A stretch of 64,000 bases of DNA from NCBI GenBank assembly GCA_035399845.1, contig DAOPJV010000001.1, positions 124,001 through 188,000 on the forward strand, written 5' to 3'. The notes under the pieces are model-generated. The model was not told where the DNA came from and searched no databases. It worked only from the letters and a program-made list of their open reading frames with translations. Below, in pieces: positions 46,344 through 55,285 of this stretch. The stretch comes from ECT2AJA-110-A sp035399845. GTDB taxonomy: Bacteria; Planctomycetota; Phycisphaerae; UBA1845; UTPLA1. Positions within the stretch are counted from its first letter, which is position 1, and every line of letters starts with the position of its first letter. Both the position numbers and the translations under genes were made by a program.

Positions 46344-47444
46344 ATGGCCCTCAAGATCGAAAAGGACCATCAGCGATTTCGCCAGATCGTCAAGGGGAAG
46401 ATCCGCAAGGACCTTCGCAAGTTCCTGACGCGCGGCGAACTGCTGGGCCGGGAAGGCGAGCGGACGATCTCGATCCCCGTCCGCGGCATCGAAATGCCCC
46501 ACTTCCGCTACGGTGACAACAACGACGCCGGCGTGGGGGTCGGCGACGGTGAAAGCGGCGATCCTGTCGATGGGCAGGATGGCGACATGGGCCCCGGCGG
46601 CACGCAGGAAGGCCAGCACATCCTGGAAGTCGAAGTCAGCCTCGACGAACTCGCCGATATCCTCGGCGACGAGCTGAAACTGCCCCGCATCCAGCCGAAG
46701 GGCCAGCACTCGATCACCTCCGAGAAGGACAAGTACAGCGGGATCCGCACGACGGGCCCCGAATCCCTGCGACACTTCAAGCGCACCTTCCGCGCGGCCC
46801 TCAAGCGCCAGATCATGGCGGGGCTCTACGACCCGGAATGTCCGATCGTCGTACCGATCCGCCGCGACCAGCGCTATCGAAGCTGGAAGACGGTCAAGAA
46901 GCCGCAGTCCAACGCCGTGATCATCTACATGATGGATGTGTCGGGCTCGATGGGCGACGAGCAGAAGGAACTCGTCCGGCTGGAGGCCTTCTGGATCGAC
47001 GCCTGGCTGCGACGAAACTACGAGGGCATCGAGAGCCGCTACATCGTTCACGATGTGCGCGCGGGTGAAGTCGATCGCCAGACCTTCTTCCGCATTCGAG
47101 AGGACGGCGGCACAAAGATCAGCAGCGCCTTCCATCTGTGCCGGCAGGTCATCGAAACGAATTACGATCCGAACGAGTGGAACATCTACATCTTCCACTT
47201 CTCCGACGGCGACAACTCGAGCGAGAGCGACTCGCGCGAGTGCTGCCGGCTGATTCGTGAAGTCCTGCTCCCGAAGAGCAACATGTTCGGCTACTGCCAG
47301 GTCGCCAGCGCCTACGGCAGCGGCAACTTCATCAACGTGATCCACGAGCATCTCGACAAGGTCGAAGGCGTGATCACGAGCCGGGTCAACACCAAGGACG
47401 ACATCTACGATTCGCTGAAGACCTTCTTCGGCCAGGGCAAGTAG
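46344..47444 (+). CDS. yeaH: YeaH/YhbH family protein (DUF444) with VWA domain
   Basis: A 366-residue protein of the DUF444 family. It has an intact MIDAS-type metal motif DVSGSM with Asp198, Ser200 and Ser202, inside a von Willebrand A-like domain, and a Gly/Asp-rich spacer near residues 60-95. In many bacteria it is co-transcribed with the kinase PrkA and with SpoVR and linked to stress or sporulation-like states. Here spoVR follows after 12 bases, but no prkA precedes it. Confidence 0.9.
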   Translation: MALKIEKDHQRFRQIVKGKIRKDLRKFLTRGELLGREGERTISIPVRGIEMPHFRYGDNNDAGVGVGDGESGDPVDGQDGDMGPGGTQEGQHILEVEVSLDELADILGDELKLPRIQPKGQHSITSEKDKYSGIRTTGPESLRHFKRTFRAALKRQIMAGLYDPECPIVVPIRRDQRYRSWKTVKKPQSNAVIIYMMDVSGSMGDEQKELVRLEAFWIDAWLRRNYEGIESRYIVHDVRAGEVDRQTFFRIREDGGTKISSAFHLCRQVIETNYDPNEWNIYIFHFSDGDNSSESDSRECCRLIREVLLPKSNMFGYCQVASAYGSGNFINVIHEHLDKVEGVITSRVNTKDDIYDSLKTFFGQGK

Positions 47445-47456
47445 GAAGCGCACGGG

Positions 47457-48995
47457 ATGAGCATCGAAACGAAACGACCCGATCTGGCCCGCTACGCCAG
47501 GGAGATCATGGAGATCGCCGCGAACGCGGGACTCGACTTCTTCGAGACGCGCTTCGAGATGGTCGATTTCGACACGATGCAGCAGATCGCGGCCTACGGC
47601 GGCTTTCCGCAGCGCTATCCGCACTGGCGCTTCGGCATGGAGTACGAAAAACTTCGCAAGCAGCACGTCTACGGTCTCGGCAAGATCTACGAACTCGTCA
47701 TCAACAACGATCCGTGCTACGCCTATCTCGTCGCTGACAACGAACTGACGGATCAGAAGCTCGTCATGGCGCACGTGTACGCCCACTGCGACTTCTTCAA
47801 GAACAACTACTGGTTCAGCAAGACCAACCGAAAGATGATGGACGAGATGGCGAACCACGCCACGCGCGTCCGCAAGCACATCGATCGCTACGGCCACGAC
47901 AACGTCGAATCCTTCATCGATCTCTGTTCGACTTTGGACAATCTGATCGATCCGCACTCGCCCTTCATGCGCCGGCAGAAACAGCCCGGGGGCGGCGGCG
48001 AGGAACGCATGTCCGACGAGCGACACGCCAATCGCGACACGGGCGGGTTCCAGGCGAAGCCGTACATGGAGTCGTGGATCAATCCGCCGGAAGTCATGCG
48101 CCGCCAGCGCGAGGCCGCGCTGAAGGAACGACAGGCGAGCCGCGGACGACTGCCCGAACAGCCGCTCCGCGACGTGCTGCGTTTCCTGCTCGATCACGCG
48201 CCGCTGGAAGACTGGGAGGCGGACGTCCTGTCGATCATTCGCGAAGAAGCGTACTACTTCGCGCCGCAGGGACAGACGAAGATCATGAACGAGGGCTGGG
48301 CCACGTTCTGGCACAGTCGGCTCATGACGACAAAGATCCTCCGCGACGAGGACATCATCACCTACGCCGATCATCACAGCGGCACTGTGGCGATGTCCCC
48401 CGGTCGGCTCAACCCGTACAAGATCGGTGTTGAGCTCTTCCGAGACATCGAAGATCGCTGGAATCGCGGTCGCTTCGGCAAGGAGTACGAGGAGTGCTCC
48501 ACGATGGCCGAGATGCGAAAGTGGAACAAGGATGTGGGGCTCGGCAGGGAGAAGATCTTCGAGGTGCGCCGCATCCACAACGACGTGACGTTCATCGACG
48601 AGTTTCTCACACCGGAGTTCGTCGATCGCTTCAGGATGTACCACTATCGCTACGACCCGGCGACGCGCCGCATGGTCGTCGTGAATCGCGACTTCAAAAA
48701 GATCAAGCAGCAGCTGCTGTTCATGCTGACGAACCACATGCAGCCGTACATCTACGTCGTGGACGGCAACTACGCCAATCGCGGCGAGCTCTACCTGGCG
48801 CACAAGCACACGGGCGTCGACCTGGATATCAAGTACGCCGTCGAAACGCTCAGGAACGTGCAGCGCGTCTGGCGACGCCCCGCCCACCTGCAGGCGATGA
48901 TCAACGAAGAAATGGTCCTCTTCAGCTTCGACGGCGAGCAGTCGCAGCAGCAGAAGATCCACGAAGATCTGCCCAAACCCGCCCACAGCCTGTAG
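47457..48995 (+). CDS. spoVR: SpoVR family protein
   Basis: A 512-residue protein of the SpoVR/YcgB family, first known from Bacillus spore cortex formation but widespread in non-sporulating bacteria. Recognisable stretches are YPHWRFGMEYEKL, YAHCDFFKNNYWFSKTNRKM, NEGWATFWHS and LYLAHKHTGVDLDIKYA. Several conserved His and Glu residues suggest metal binding. It follows yeaH after 12 bases and belongs to the same operon. The biochemical function is not known. Confidence 0.93.
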   Translation: MSIETKRPDLARYAREIMEIAANAGLDFFETRFEMVDFDTMQQIAAYGGFPQRYPHWRFGMEYEKLRKQHVYGLGKIYELVINNDPCYAYLVADNELTDQKLVMAHVYAHCDFFKNNYWFSKTNRKMMDEMANHATRVRKHIDRYGHDNVESFIDLCSTLDNLIDPHSPFMRRQKQPGGGGEERMSDERHANRDTGGFQAKPYMESWINPPEVMRRQREAALKERQASRGRLPEQPLRDVLRFLLDHAPLEDWEADVLSIIREEAYYFAPQGQTKIMNEGWATFWHSRLMTTKILRDEDIITYADHHSGTVAMSPGRLNPYKIGVELFRDIEDRWNRGRFGKEYEECSTMAEMRKWNKDVGLGREKIFEVRRIHNDVTFIDEFLTPEFVDRFRMYHYRYDPATRRMVVVNRDFKKIKQQLLFMLTNHMQPYIYVVDGNYANRGELYLAHKHTGVDLDIKYAVETLRNVQRVWRRPAHLQAMINEEMVLFSFDGEQSQQQKIHEDLPKPAHSL

Positions 48996-49103
48996 GTCGG
49001 ATCACCAATCCGGTATACTTCGCAGGTCGGGTCGTCGCCCTGACCGGATCATCAGGCCCCTCCCCTGCTGCGGGCGCCTGCGAGGCGACTGCACAATCGC
49101 ATC

Positions 49104-49550
49104 ATGAAGAAATACTGGATCGAACATCGCACACAGCGCGAATGGAACAGGAACCCGATGGCCCAGTGGGTTCACCTTCCGCTTGATCACAAGGAATGGC
49201 ATAGCGCCACGGAATTCTCTCCGCCACTGCCTTCCGGCTCGCGGTTCCCCGTGCTGTTCGTCGAATTCAACGGATTTGTTTTCGAGTTCTGGTCGCTCGA
49301 AGAAATGGATGTCTGCATCCATGTGCTGAGCCGGAAGAACCTCCCGGACGTGACGAAGGAGTGGGTGGATCGAAGCGGCCCCGGCAAACACTGGCTCAAC
49401 AAGCTGCCGGGACGTGTCCTCTCACGGCGATATCGAGAGCCGGCGGTCAGGTACCTTCGAAAGTGCCGAGAAGAGTATGCGCCGATCGTCACGGCCCGCG
49501 AAGATCGAATCAGCCTCCCGCCGCGACCGGCAAAGAACCCCGGCCTCTAG
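49104..49550 (+). CDS. Hypothetical protein, 148 residues
   Basis: A soluble basic protein rich in Trp and Arg (MKKYWIEHRTQREWNRNPMA at the start, WVDRSGPGKHWLNKLPGRVL later). No signal peptide or membrane segment, and no family recognised. It starts 108 bases after spoVR on the same strand, and its end overlaps the convergent DUF3124 gene by 4 bases. The beta-rich middle (FPVLFVEFNGFVFEFWSLEE) suggests a small globular domain. Confidence 0.6.
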   Translation: MKKYWIEHRTQREWNRNPMAQWVHLPLDHKEWHSATEFSPPLPSGSRFPVLFVEFNGFVFEFWSLEEMDVCIHVLSRKNLPDVTKEWVDRSGPGKHWLNKLPGRVLSRRYREPAVRYLRKCREEYAPIVTAREDRISLPPRPAKNPGL

Positions 49551-50137
49551 GGTTCGAGGACAACACCGCGACTGGTCAGCGAAATGCCCTGCTGCCCCGA
49601 GGCGCCGATCATGACCGCCTCAATGATCGGCGGATTGATCCGCTCCTGTCCCGACCACTCGATCAGGAAGCTGGCGCCGGATCCGCCGCGCGAGTCCTTT
49701 TCCGCAACCAGGAACTCCGTCGTCGCGAGGGGACCGATCTTCAGCGGCTGTTCGAGATAGGACTGCACAAGCTCGCCGTCGCTGTTGTGATAGCTCGCCG
49801 ACTTCACGATCAGCGAATCATCCGGATCCGTGTTACGAACACTCAGCGTCGTTGTCAGGTTGTACGGCACACCTTCGTGGATAAAGACATGCGAATAGAC
49901 GGGGACATAGACCGTCTGTGTCCGCGAAACGTCCCCGTTCGACTCGTCACTCGAAACAATGGTCCCTCGCGGCGCGCGATAGCGGAGCTGATCCTCGACG
50001 TGTTCGACCTTCCCTTTCACGCCGATCATGATCGCCAGAAGAATCGCGATCATCGCAATGACGGCCGCCAGCGCGAGAAAGACAAATCGATCGGAGGCCT
50101 TCGAGAGCATCGTGTCGATATTCTTCGAATCGTTCAT
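49547..50137 (-). CDS. DUF3124 family protein
   Basis: A 196-residue protein with an N-terminal membrane helix (about residues 18-40) and a DUF3124 domain: QTVYVPVYSHVFIHEG, TTTLSVRNTDPDDSLIVKSA, then GGSGASFLIEWSG and IIEAVMIGASGQQGISLTSR. These patterns are typical of that family, whose function is unknown. The domain would face the periplasm. It is convergent with the gene at 49104 and follows the YjbQ gene after 43 bases. Confidence 0.8.
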   Translation of the reverse strand: MNDSKNIDTMLSKASDRFVFLALAAVIAMIAILLAIMIGVKGKVEHVEDQLRYRAPRGTIVSSDESNGDVSRTQTVYVPVYSHVFIHEGVPYNLTTTLSVRNTDPDDSLIVKSASYHNSDGELVQSYLEQPLKIGPLATTEFLVAEKDSRGGSGASFLIEWSGQERINPPIIEAVMIGASGQQGISLTSRGVVLEP

Positions 50138-50180
50138 GCGGAACTCTCTACATCCGACAACGCCCCTGGAGGGCGCCGCG

Positions 50181-50603
50181 CTACTCGCCGATCAACTGCA
50201 CGATTACGCTGCGCCGTCGCGCTCGCGTATCGAAGTCGATCAGGACAATCTGCTGCCATGTGCCCAGCATCGGCTGACGATCACTGATGGGAACTGTCAG
50301 GCTCGGGCCAATCAATGACGCACGGACGTGCGAATGGCCGTTGTCATCGTTCCACGTCTCTTCGTGCTTGTAGAAACCATCCTCCGGCGCGACTTTCTCG
50401 AAGAAGGCCTGGAGGTCGTGATTGGCGAGCCCCGGCTCGAACTCGACCGTCGTGATGCCGGCCGTCGAGCCGATCACGAAGATCGTCGCGATGCCATTCG
50501 CGATATCCGCCAGATTCAGCTTCGCGACAAGCAGCGGCGTGATGTCGACCACGTGCGTGTTGCCCTGCGTCTCAACATGAATCGGATGCGTCTCAACCGC
50601 CAT
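50181..50603 (-). CDS. YjbQ/UPF0047 family protein
   Basis: A 140-residue protein of the YjbQ family (DUF/UPF0047). It shows the family's blocks ATIFVIGSTAGITTVEFEPG, the His-rich stretch NGHSHVRASLIGPSLTVPI and GTWQQIVLIDFDTRARRR. Members have weak thiamine-phosphate-synthase-like activity in some reports, but the real role is unsettled. The ATG at 50603 gives the normal length; the frame is open further upstream to 50657. Confidence 0.88.
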   Translation of the reverse strand: MAVETHPIHVETQGNTHVVDITPLLVAKLNLADIANGIATIFVIGSTAGITTVEFEPGLANHDLQAFFEKVAPEDGFYKHEETWNDDNGHSHVRASLIGPSLTVPISDRQPMLGTWQQIVLIDFDTRARRRSVIVQLIGE

Positions 50604-50669
50604 ACGCGGAATTGTAGCGGCCGCCGCGGGTTTCGCGCGGTCCGTCTCCCACAGCATGAGCGCCGGCGA

Positions 50670-53600
50670 CTAGTTCTTCAGGATCGCCGTGAACGACTGG
50701 ACATCCCGCCCATCGAGCGCGCCATCGCAGTTCGTATCGCCGAATTCGATCTGCGCAGGCGTCTGCGACGCCGACAACAACGCCGCCCCGAAGAGGGAAA
50801 TGTCGCCCGTGTCCACGACACCGCTGCCATCCATGTCACCTTTGAGAATCGGCGTGGAACCGGCGTCCGCCGGATCGCTGCAGGCGTCGATCTCGTCCCG
50901 ATCGAAGAAGCCGTCCTCGTCGCGATCGACGCCCAGGCGCGTCTGCATACCGGCGACGACGATTGTGTAGGTCTGTTCACTCCCGGCGGAGGCCAGCGGC
51001 CGAAGGTTGGCGGACGTGATCGTCTCGCCCGCTCGATCCGTCTGATAGACGCCGAGACCGGCGTATCGCGCGCCGCGCTGTTCACCCGAGACTTTCGTCC
51101 GAACGATGAGCCCGACGGCGCCCGTATCCGCGAGCGCCTCCATCGCGTTGAGCGTCGCGATCTGATCGGGCGTCGCCGACGAGAAGTCCGCGAGCGTCAG
51201 CTGCGATCCAACGGCGGCGTGCGTGTCCTGGCTGAATGGCCCCGGCGGTTCGAGCAGATTCGTCGGCGATCCCTGCGGCAGGTCGGAACCGGCGAATGCC
51301 AGCATGAAGGCGACGAGATCCGCCGTCATCTGATCGGATGTCACGCCGAACACGGGCTCATTCACAAAACGCTCAATGGAGTCCACGCTCCCGTCATGCA
51401 GCACGCCAAAGCCGGCGCGACTTCGCGGCTGCGTCATGTTGAAGCCGACTTTGTCATATTGATTGCGGAGCTGCGGGATCTTGATGCTGACATTTGTCGA
51501 ACCGTCGATCGAAACAATCGCAATGTGATGTTCGCCGTCAGGCCCGACGGGAACAGGAACAAACGTCGGCGGAAACCCGCCGCCGAGCTGAACATCGGGC
51601 CCCGCGCCTGTCGGCAACGTGTGACACGTGACGCACTGCACGCCGTCCAGCCCCGCCGTGCGATAGGCGTTCAGCCCGTTGACGGCGTTTCCGTTCGGCA
51701 GCGGCTGGCCCGCCGGACCGAAGCGCCCCGTCGTGATGTGCCCGGCAAGCGGCAGGCTCGTCGGCAACGTGTTATCGAAATTGCGATAGGGATTCGGCGG
51801 AAAGTGAATCGTCCCCAGGAAGTTCTCGAACTCCTGCATTTCGTTGGCCGGCAGCGGCTGATCGTCTCCCTGCAGCACCTCGAACGCGTCGGCGAACTCC
51901 TCGATGCCCGTGCGATCGCCGCGCCAGTGATGCGGCTCGAGGCCGATGATGTCCTGCAGCGTCTGCGTCGTCATCGGTCCCTTCATCGGATGCCAGTCCT
52001 GGCAGTTGTTGCCCGGCGCGCAGTTCTGATTGAAGGTCTTCATATCGCCCGACGGATCACCAAGGTCCCAGGCGAGCCGATCCATCCGCGCGTCAACGTG
52101 ACACGACGCGCAGGCGATATGCCCCAGGCCGGAGTTCCTGTGCGTGTCGTAGAGATGTTTGCGGCCGATCTTGATCGCCGGAATCGTGGTGTCGTGAAAC
52201 GGAATGTCGTCGATGACGGATTCCGTCGACAGATCGATCACGGAGATCGAACCCGAGAACTTGTTGAGCGCGAAGAGGCGACTGTTCGCCTCATCGAGGA
52301 CAAGCCCCGTGGGACCGGCGCCGACATCGATGGCGACATCACTCGGATTGCCAATGCGTCCGACACGGGTCCCGGCGTCATCGATGATGACAATATTGTT
52401 CGAACCCATGCCGGCGATGTAACCGCGCGATCCCGCCGCGTTCCAGACGATGGCGCGCGGATCGCCGAGGGACTTGTCGCGCTCCGACTGGTCGACGGCG
52501 GTAAAGGGGATCGTGGTTCCGTAGGTCAGATGCGGGTTGAGATCCGTGACGGCGATTGTGGCGCCGGTCGCCGCATCGACGCGACCGATGTTCACGCGAA
52601 GGAAGCGCCCCTGCAGGACGGGCTCGAATCGCACCTGGTTGGTCGCGTCGGTCCCGACAACCGTGATATCACCACTGCCGGGATTGACGCCGATCGCCAT
52701 GCAGATGTTCATCAGCCCTGTCGCGTAGCGAACATCGAGTGTCGCGGCGTCGATGATGGCGACGTCGTTGTCGATCAGTTCCCAGTTCGGGACGCGCCCC
52801 GAAAGCGACGCGTTGGCGCCGGAAACGAGGTCCGTCCAGTCGCCATTGTTGTCATCCATCCACATTCCGGCGCCGTTCTGTTTGACAACGAGTCCGACGG
52901 CCGGCGGCGGCGGATTGCCGGGCTTCTGTGGCGGATTGAAGTTGGGACCATCGTTGGGAGGCGGGTTCATTCCGTTGTAGGGTCCCGCGGCGTGACTGAC
53001 AACATTCGGCGGAAAGCCATTGGCCATCGTGCTGCCACCGCCGAGGATGGTGGATCGATTTCCCGACTCGAAAACGGCGACACAGACCTCATTCCGCGCG
53101 GCGTTGTAAACGAGGGCCCGCGGATCCTCGCCCTCGATCGCGATCCGTGTCGGCGGCGCATCCATCGCCGTCAGGTCATAGACGAGAACCGAGTCGGCCT
53201 GCGAGCAGGAGACAAAAGCTCGCTGTGACTCCGTCGCAAAGACGACATCCGCCGGTTCATCGTCGGTCGCGAGCGTTCGGATCACGTTGGCCGTGTTGAG
53301 ATCGACGACGCTTACCGTGTCTGAGATCTGGTTGACGACCCAGGCCTCACTGTTGGATCGAACGCGAACAGATACGGGATCGATCCCAACGGGGACGGAG
53401 CCCATCGGAATCAGTGTGCCAAGGCTGATATCAAAAATCTCCAGCCTGGCGTCCGCGAGATTGACGGCGACGAGCCGGGCGCCATCCGGCGTGATGTCGA
53501 GAGGATGAACGTGCGGCGTCTCCCAGTTGACGAACGACTGGGCCGACGCCGTCGAGGCGCTCACAAGAAGGAATGAAATACAGAAGACGCCTTGTCGCAT
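50670..53600 (-). CDS. Secreted beta-propeller protein with di-haem region and dockerin-like end
   Basis: A 976-residue exported protein starting at the ATG of 53600 with a GAGG ribosome site and a signal peptide ending SASTASAQ. The first half is a YVTN-type beta-propeller (SVRVRSNSEAWVVNQISDTV, NSRLFALNKFSGSISVIDL). Then come two c-type haem sites, CASCH and CVTCH, in a cytochrome-peroxidase-like context. The last 60 residues have dockerin-like Ca loops (GDMDGSGVVDTGDISLFGAA and GDTNCDGALDGRDVQSF). It may take part in extracytoplasmic electron transfer or oxidation of an unknown substrate. It is divergent from ilvE. Confidence 0.82.
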   Translation of the reverse strand: MRQGVFCISFLLVSASTASAQSFVNWETPHVHPLDITPDGARLVAVNLADARLEIFDISLGTLIPMGSVPVGIDPVSVRVRSNSEAWVVNQISDTVSVVDLNTANVIRTLATDDEPADVVFATESQRAFVSCSQADSVLVYDLTAMDAPPTRIAIEGEDPRALVYNAARNEVCVAVFESGNRSTILGGGSTMANGFPPNVVSHAAGPYNGMNPPPNDGPNFNPPQKPGNPPPPAVGLVVKQNGAGMWMDDNNGDWTDLVSGANASLSGRVPNWELIDNDVAIIDAATLDVRYATGLMNICMAIGVNPGSGDITVVGTDATNQVRFEPVLQGRFLRVNIGRVDAATGATIAVTDLNPHLTYGTTIPFTAVDQSERDKSLGDPRAIVWNAAGSRGYIAGMGSNNIVIIDDAGTRVGRIGNPSDVAIDVGAGPTGLVLDEANSRLFALNKFSGSISVIDLSTESVIDDIPFHDTTIPAIKIGRKHLYDTHRNSGLGHIACASCHVDARMDRLAWDLGDPSGDMKTFNQNCAPGNNCQDWHPMKGPMTTQTLQDIIGLEPHHWRGDRTGIEEFADAFEVLQGDDQPLPANEMQEFENFLGTIHFPPNPYRNFDNTLPTSLPLAGHITTGRFGPAGQPLPNGNAVNGLNAYRTAGLDGVQCVTCHTLPTGAGPDVQLGGGFPPTFVPVPVGPDGEHHIAIVSIDGSTNVSIKIPQLRNQYDKVGFNMTQPRSRAGFGVLHDGSVDSIERFVNEPVFGVTSDQMTADLVAFMLAFAGSDLPQGSPTNLLEPPGPFSQDTHAAVGSQLTLADFSSATPDQIATLNAMEALADTGAVGLIVRTKVSGEQRGARYAGLGVYQTDRAGETITSANLRPLASAGSEQTYTIVVAGMQTRLGVDRDEDGFFDRDEIDACSDPADAGSTPILKGDMDGSGVVDTGDISLFGAALLSASQTPAQIEFGDTNCDGALDGRDVQSFTAILKN

Positions 53601-54092
53601 GCTCAAACCTCGCTGACAGCGCAGAAAACTCGATTTGTACGCCAAAGGGCGATCGCCCCGGCAATGACGTGAAATCCGGACCCTCAAATCTACCCTATCG
53701 CGCATTTCGAACGCAAACGTTTTTCCAGCGTCGCGTCGATCGCCGATTCCGGCGCCCCGCGACAGTGTGCGTCCAAGTCGCCCCCTGTCGCTGTCGAGTA
53801 ATTCGTTTTACCTGGTCGCACCGCCGGATTCGGCGGTCTCTCGCGGCGAGGTCGCGCCGGCGCGCGATGTGTCATTTCGGAGTGAACAGGCGTCGGCGAA
53901 TCAACGTATTCGATCGTGTGACTGGGCCTCTCCGAGGGATGGCACGATTATCCCCTAATGCGTGGTTTAGACTATAATGGGCGAGCCTAGGCTGGGGGTC
54001 GGGCCTCCCGGCGAACAGTTCCAGGCAGCCGCCAGCCGCGCGAGTTTCGCAGCGGCTTTTGATTGATATTTGGCTATACAAGGAGCGTGATA
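53601..54092. promoter_or_regulatory. Divergent control region with ilvE leader
   Basis: About 490 bases. A consensus -10 TATAAT lies at 53973-53978 on the plus strand, without a good -35. It would give an ilvE leader of about 110 bases. Inside it, 54034-54057 folds into a stem (AGCCGC with GCGGCT, inner GCGA with TCGC) followed by TTT, which looks like a terminator or attenuator. No leader peptide start is seen. Confidence 0.45.
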
Positions 54093-55181
54093 ATGGAACC
54101 TGCCAATCTGGACTGGCCTAACCTTGACTTCGGGTACCGCAAGACGGACGTGAATATTCGATTCACGTGGAAAGATGGCGCCTGGAGTGAGGGCCAGATG
54201 ACGCAGGATGAGACCGTCCCGCTTCACATGGCGTCCACATGCCTGCACTACGGCCAGGAGTGCTTCGAGGGGCTCAAGGCGTTCTCCACACGGAATGGCG
54301 ATGTCGCCCTGTTCCGCATCGAAGAGAATGCGGCGCGAATGGCGGAGTCCTGCAAGCGGATCCTGATGCCGACAGTGCCCAGGGACATGTTTATCAACGC
54401 TGTCCTGCGGGTCGTTCAGGCCAATCGCCACTTTGTTCCGCCCTACGGCACCGGCGCCTCACTCTACGTTCGACCGCTCATCATCGGTCTGGGCCCCCGC
54501 ATCGGCGTCCGGCCGGCGGATGAGTACATGTTCATCGTGTTCGTCACCCCCGTGGGTCCCTACTTCAAGACGGGATTCAAGCCGGTCCACCTCATCGTTG
54601 AGGAGGAGATCGATCGCGCCGCCCCGCTCGGCGTCGGCAACGCGAAGGTCGGCGGAAACTACGCCGCCGGCATGCGGGCCAGCGTTCGCGCCAAGGAGCG
54701 CGGCTACACGGAAGTGCTCTACCTCGACGCCAAGCACAAGAAGTTCATCGACGAGTCGGGACCGGCCAACTTCTTCGCCATCACGAAGGACGGCCAGTAC
54801 ATCACGCCGAAGAGCGAGTCGATCCTGCCCTCGATCACGAACAAGTCGCTGATCACGCTGGCGGATGAGATGGGCATGCGCCCCGAACGCCGACAGATCG
54901 CCGTTGACGAGATCTTCGATTTCGCCGAGGCCGGCTGCTGTGGAACGGCCGCCGTCATCACGCCCGTCGGATCGATTACCTGGCGCGATCGAAAGGCCAC
55001 CTATGGTGATGGCGAAACGCCGGGCGAACTGAGTACCAAGCTCTACAAGCAGCTTCGCGCGATTCAGCTCGGCGAAGCGCCGGATACGCACAACTGGCTG
55101 ACAATCGTGCCGGACCAGGCGGAACCCGCGTCGGCGCCAGGCCAGGCGCAGGCCTGCGGCCAGAAAACTGTCAGCTGCTGA
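54093..55181 (+). CDS. ilvE: Branched-chain amino acid aminotransferase
   Basis: A 362-residue PLP enzyme of fold type IV making or breaking Val, Leu and Ile. The length and the motifs HYGQECFEGLKAF, RPLIIGLGPRIGV, GNAKVGGNYAAG (Lys185 binds PLP) and GTAAVITPVG indicate the larger, eukaryote-like BCAT subclass also common in bacteria. An AGGAG ribosome site lies 7 bases before the ATG at 54093. A bidirectional terminator follows. Confidence 0.94.
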   Translation: MEPANLDWPNLDFGYRKTDVNIRFTWKDGAWSEGQMTQDETVPLHMASTCLHYGQECFEGLKAFSTRNGDVALFRIEENAARMAESCKRILMPTVPRDMFINAVLRVVQANRHFVPPYGTGASLYVRPLIIGLGPRIGVRPADEYMFIVFVTPVGPYFKTGFKPVHLIVEEEIDRAAPLGVGNAKVGGNYAAGMRASVRAKERGYTEVLYLDAKHKKFIDESGPANFFAITKDGQYITPKSESILPSITNKSLITLADEMGMRPERRQIAVDEIFDFAEAGCCGTAAVITPVGSITWRDRKATYGDGETPGELSTKLYKQLRAIQLGEAPDTHNWLTIVPDQAEPASAPGQAQACGQKTVSC

Positions 55182-55211
55182 TTGTTGTTCATATCAGCCC
55201 TGAAAAATAAG

Positions 55212-55254
55212 AAACGCCTCGAAAGCGAAGCCGCTCTCGAGGCGTTTTTCTTTT
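55212..55254. terminator. Bidirectional intrinsic terminator
   Basis: Arms 55212-55222 and 55237-55247 form an 11-base-pair stem. A T-rich tail follows on the plus strand, and A-rich sequence on the other side gives a T-rich tail for the minus strand, so it can end both ilvE and the convergent lipoprotein gene. Confidence 0.8.
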
Positions 55255-55285
55255 GCACTGTTTCCTGGGCGCCGTTGCGATCCGA

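Noticed and set aside
46233..48986. Minus-strand open frame of over 900 codons
   Set aside because: It is antisense to yeaH and spoVR, both strongly supported on the plus strand.
50328..53228. Plus-strand open frame of over 960 codons
   Set aside because: It is antisense to the propeller/di-haem gene and to YjbQ, which have signal peptide and haem motifs on the minus strand.
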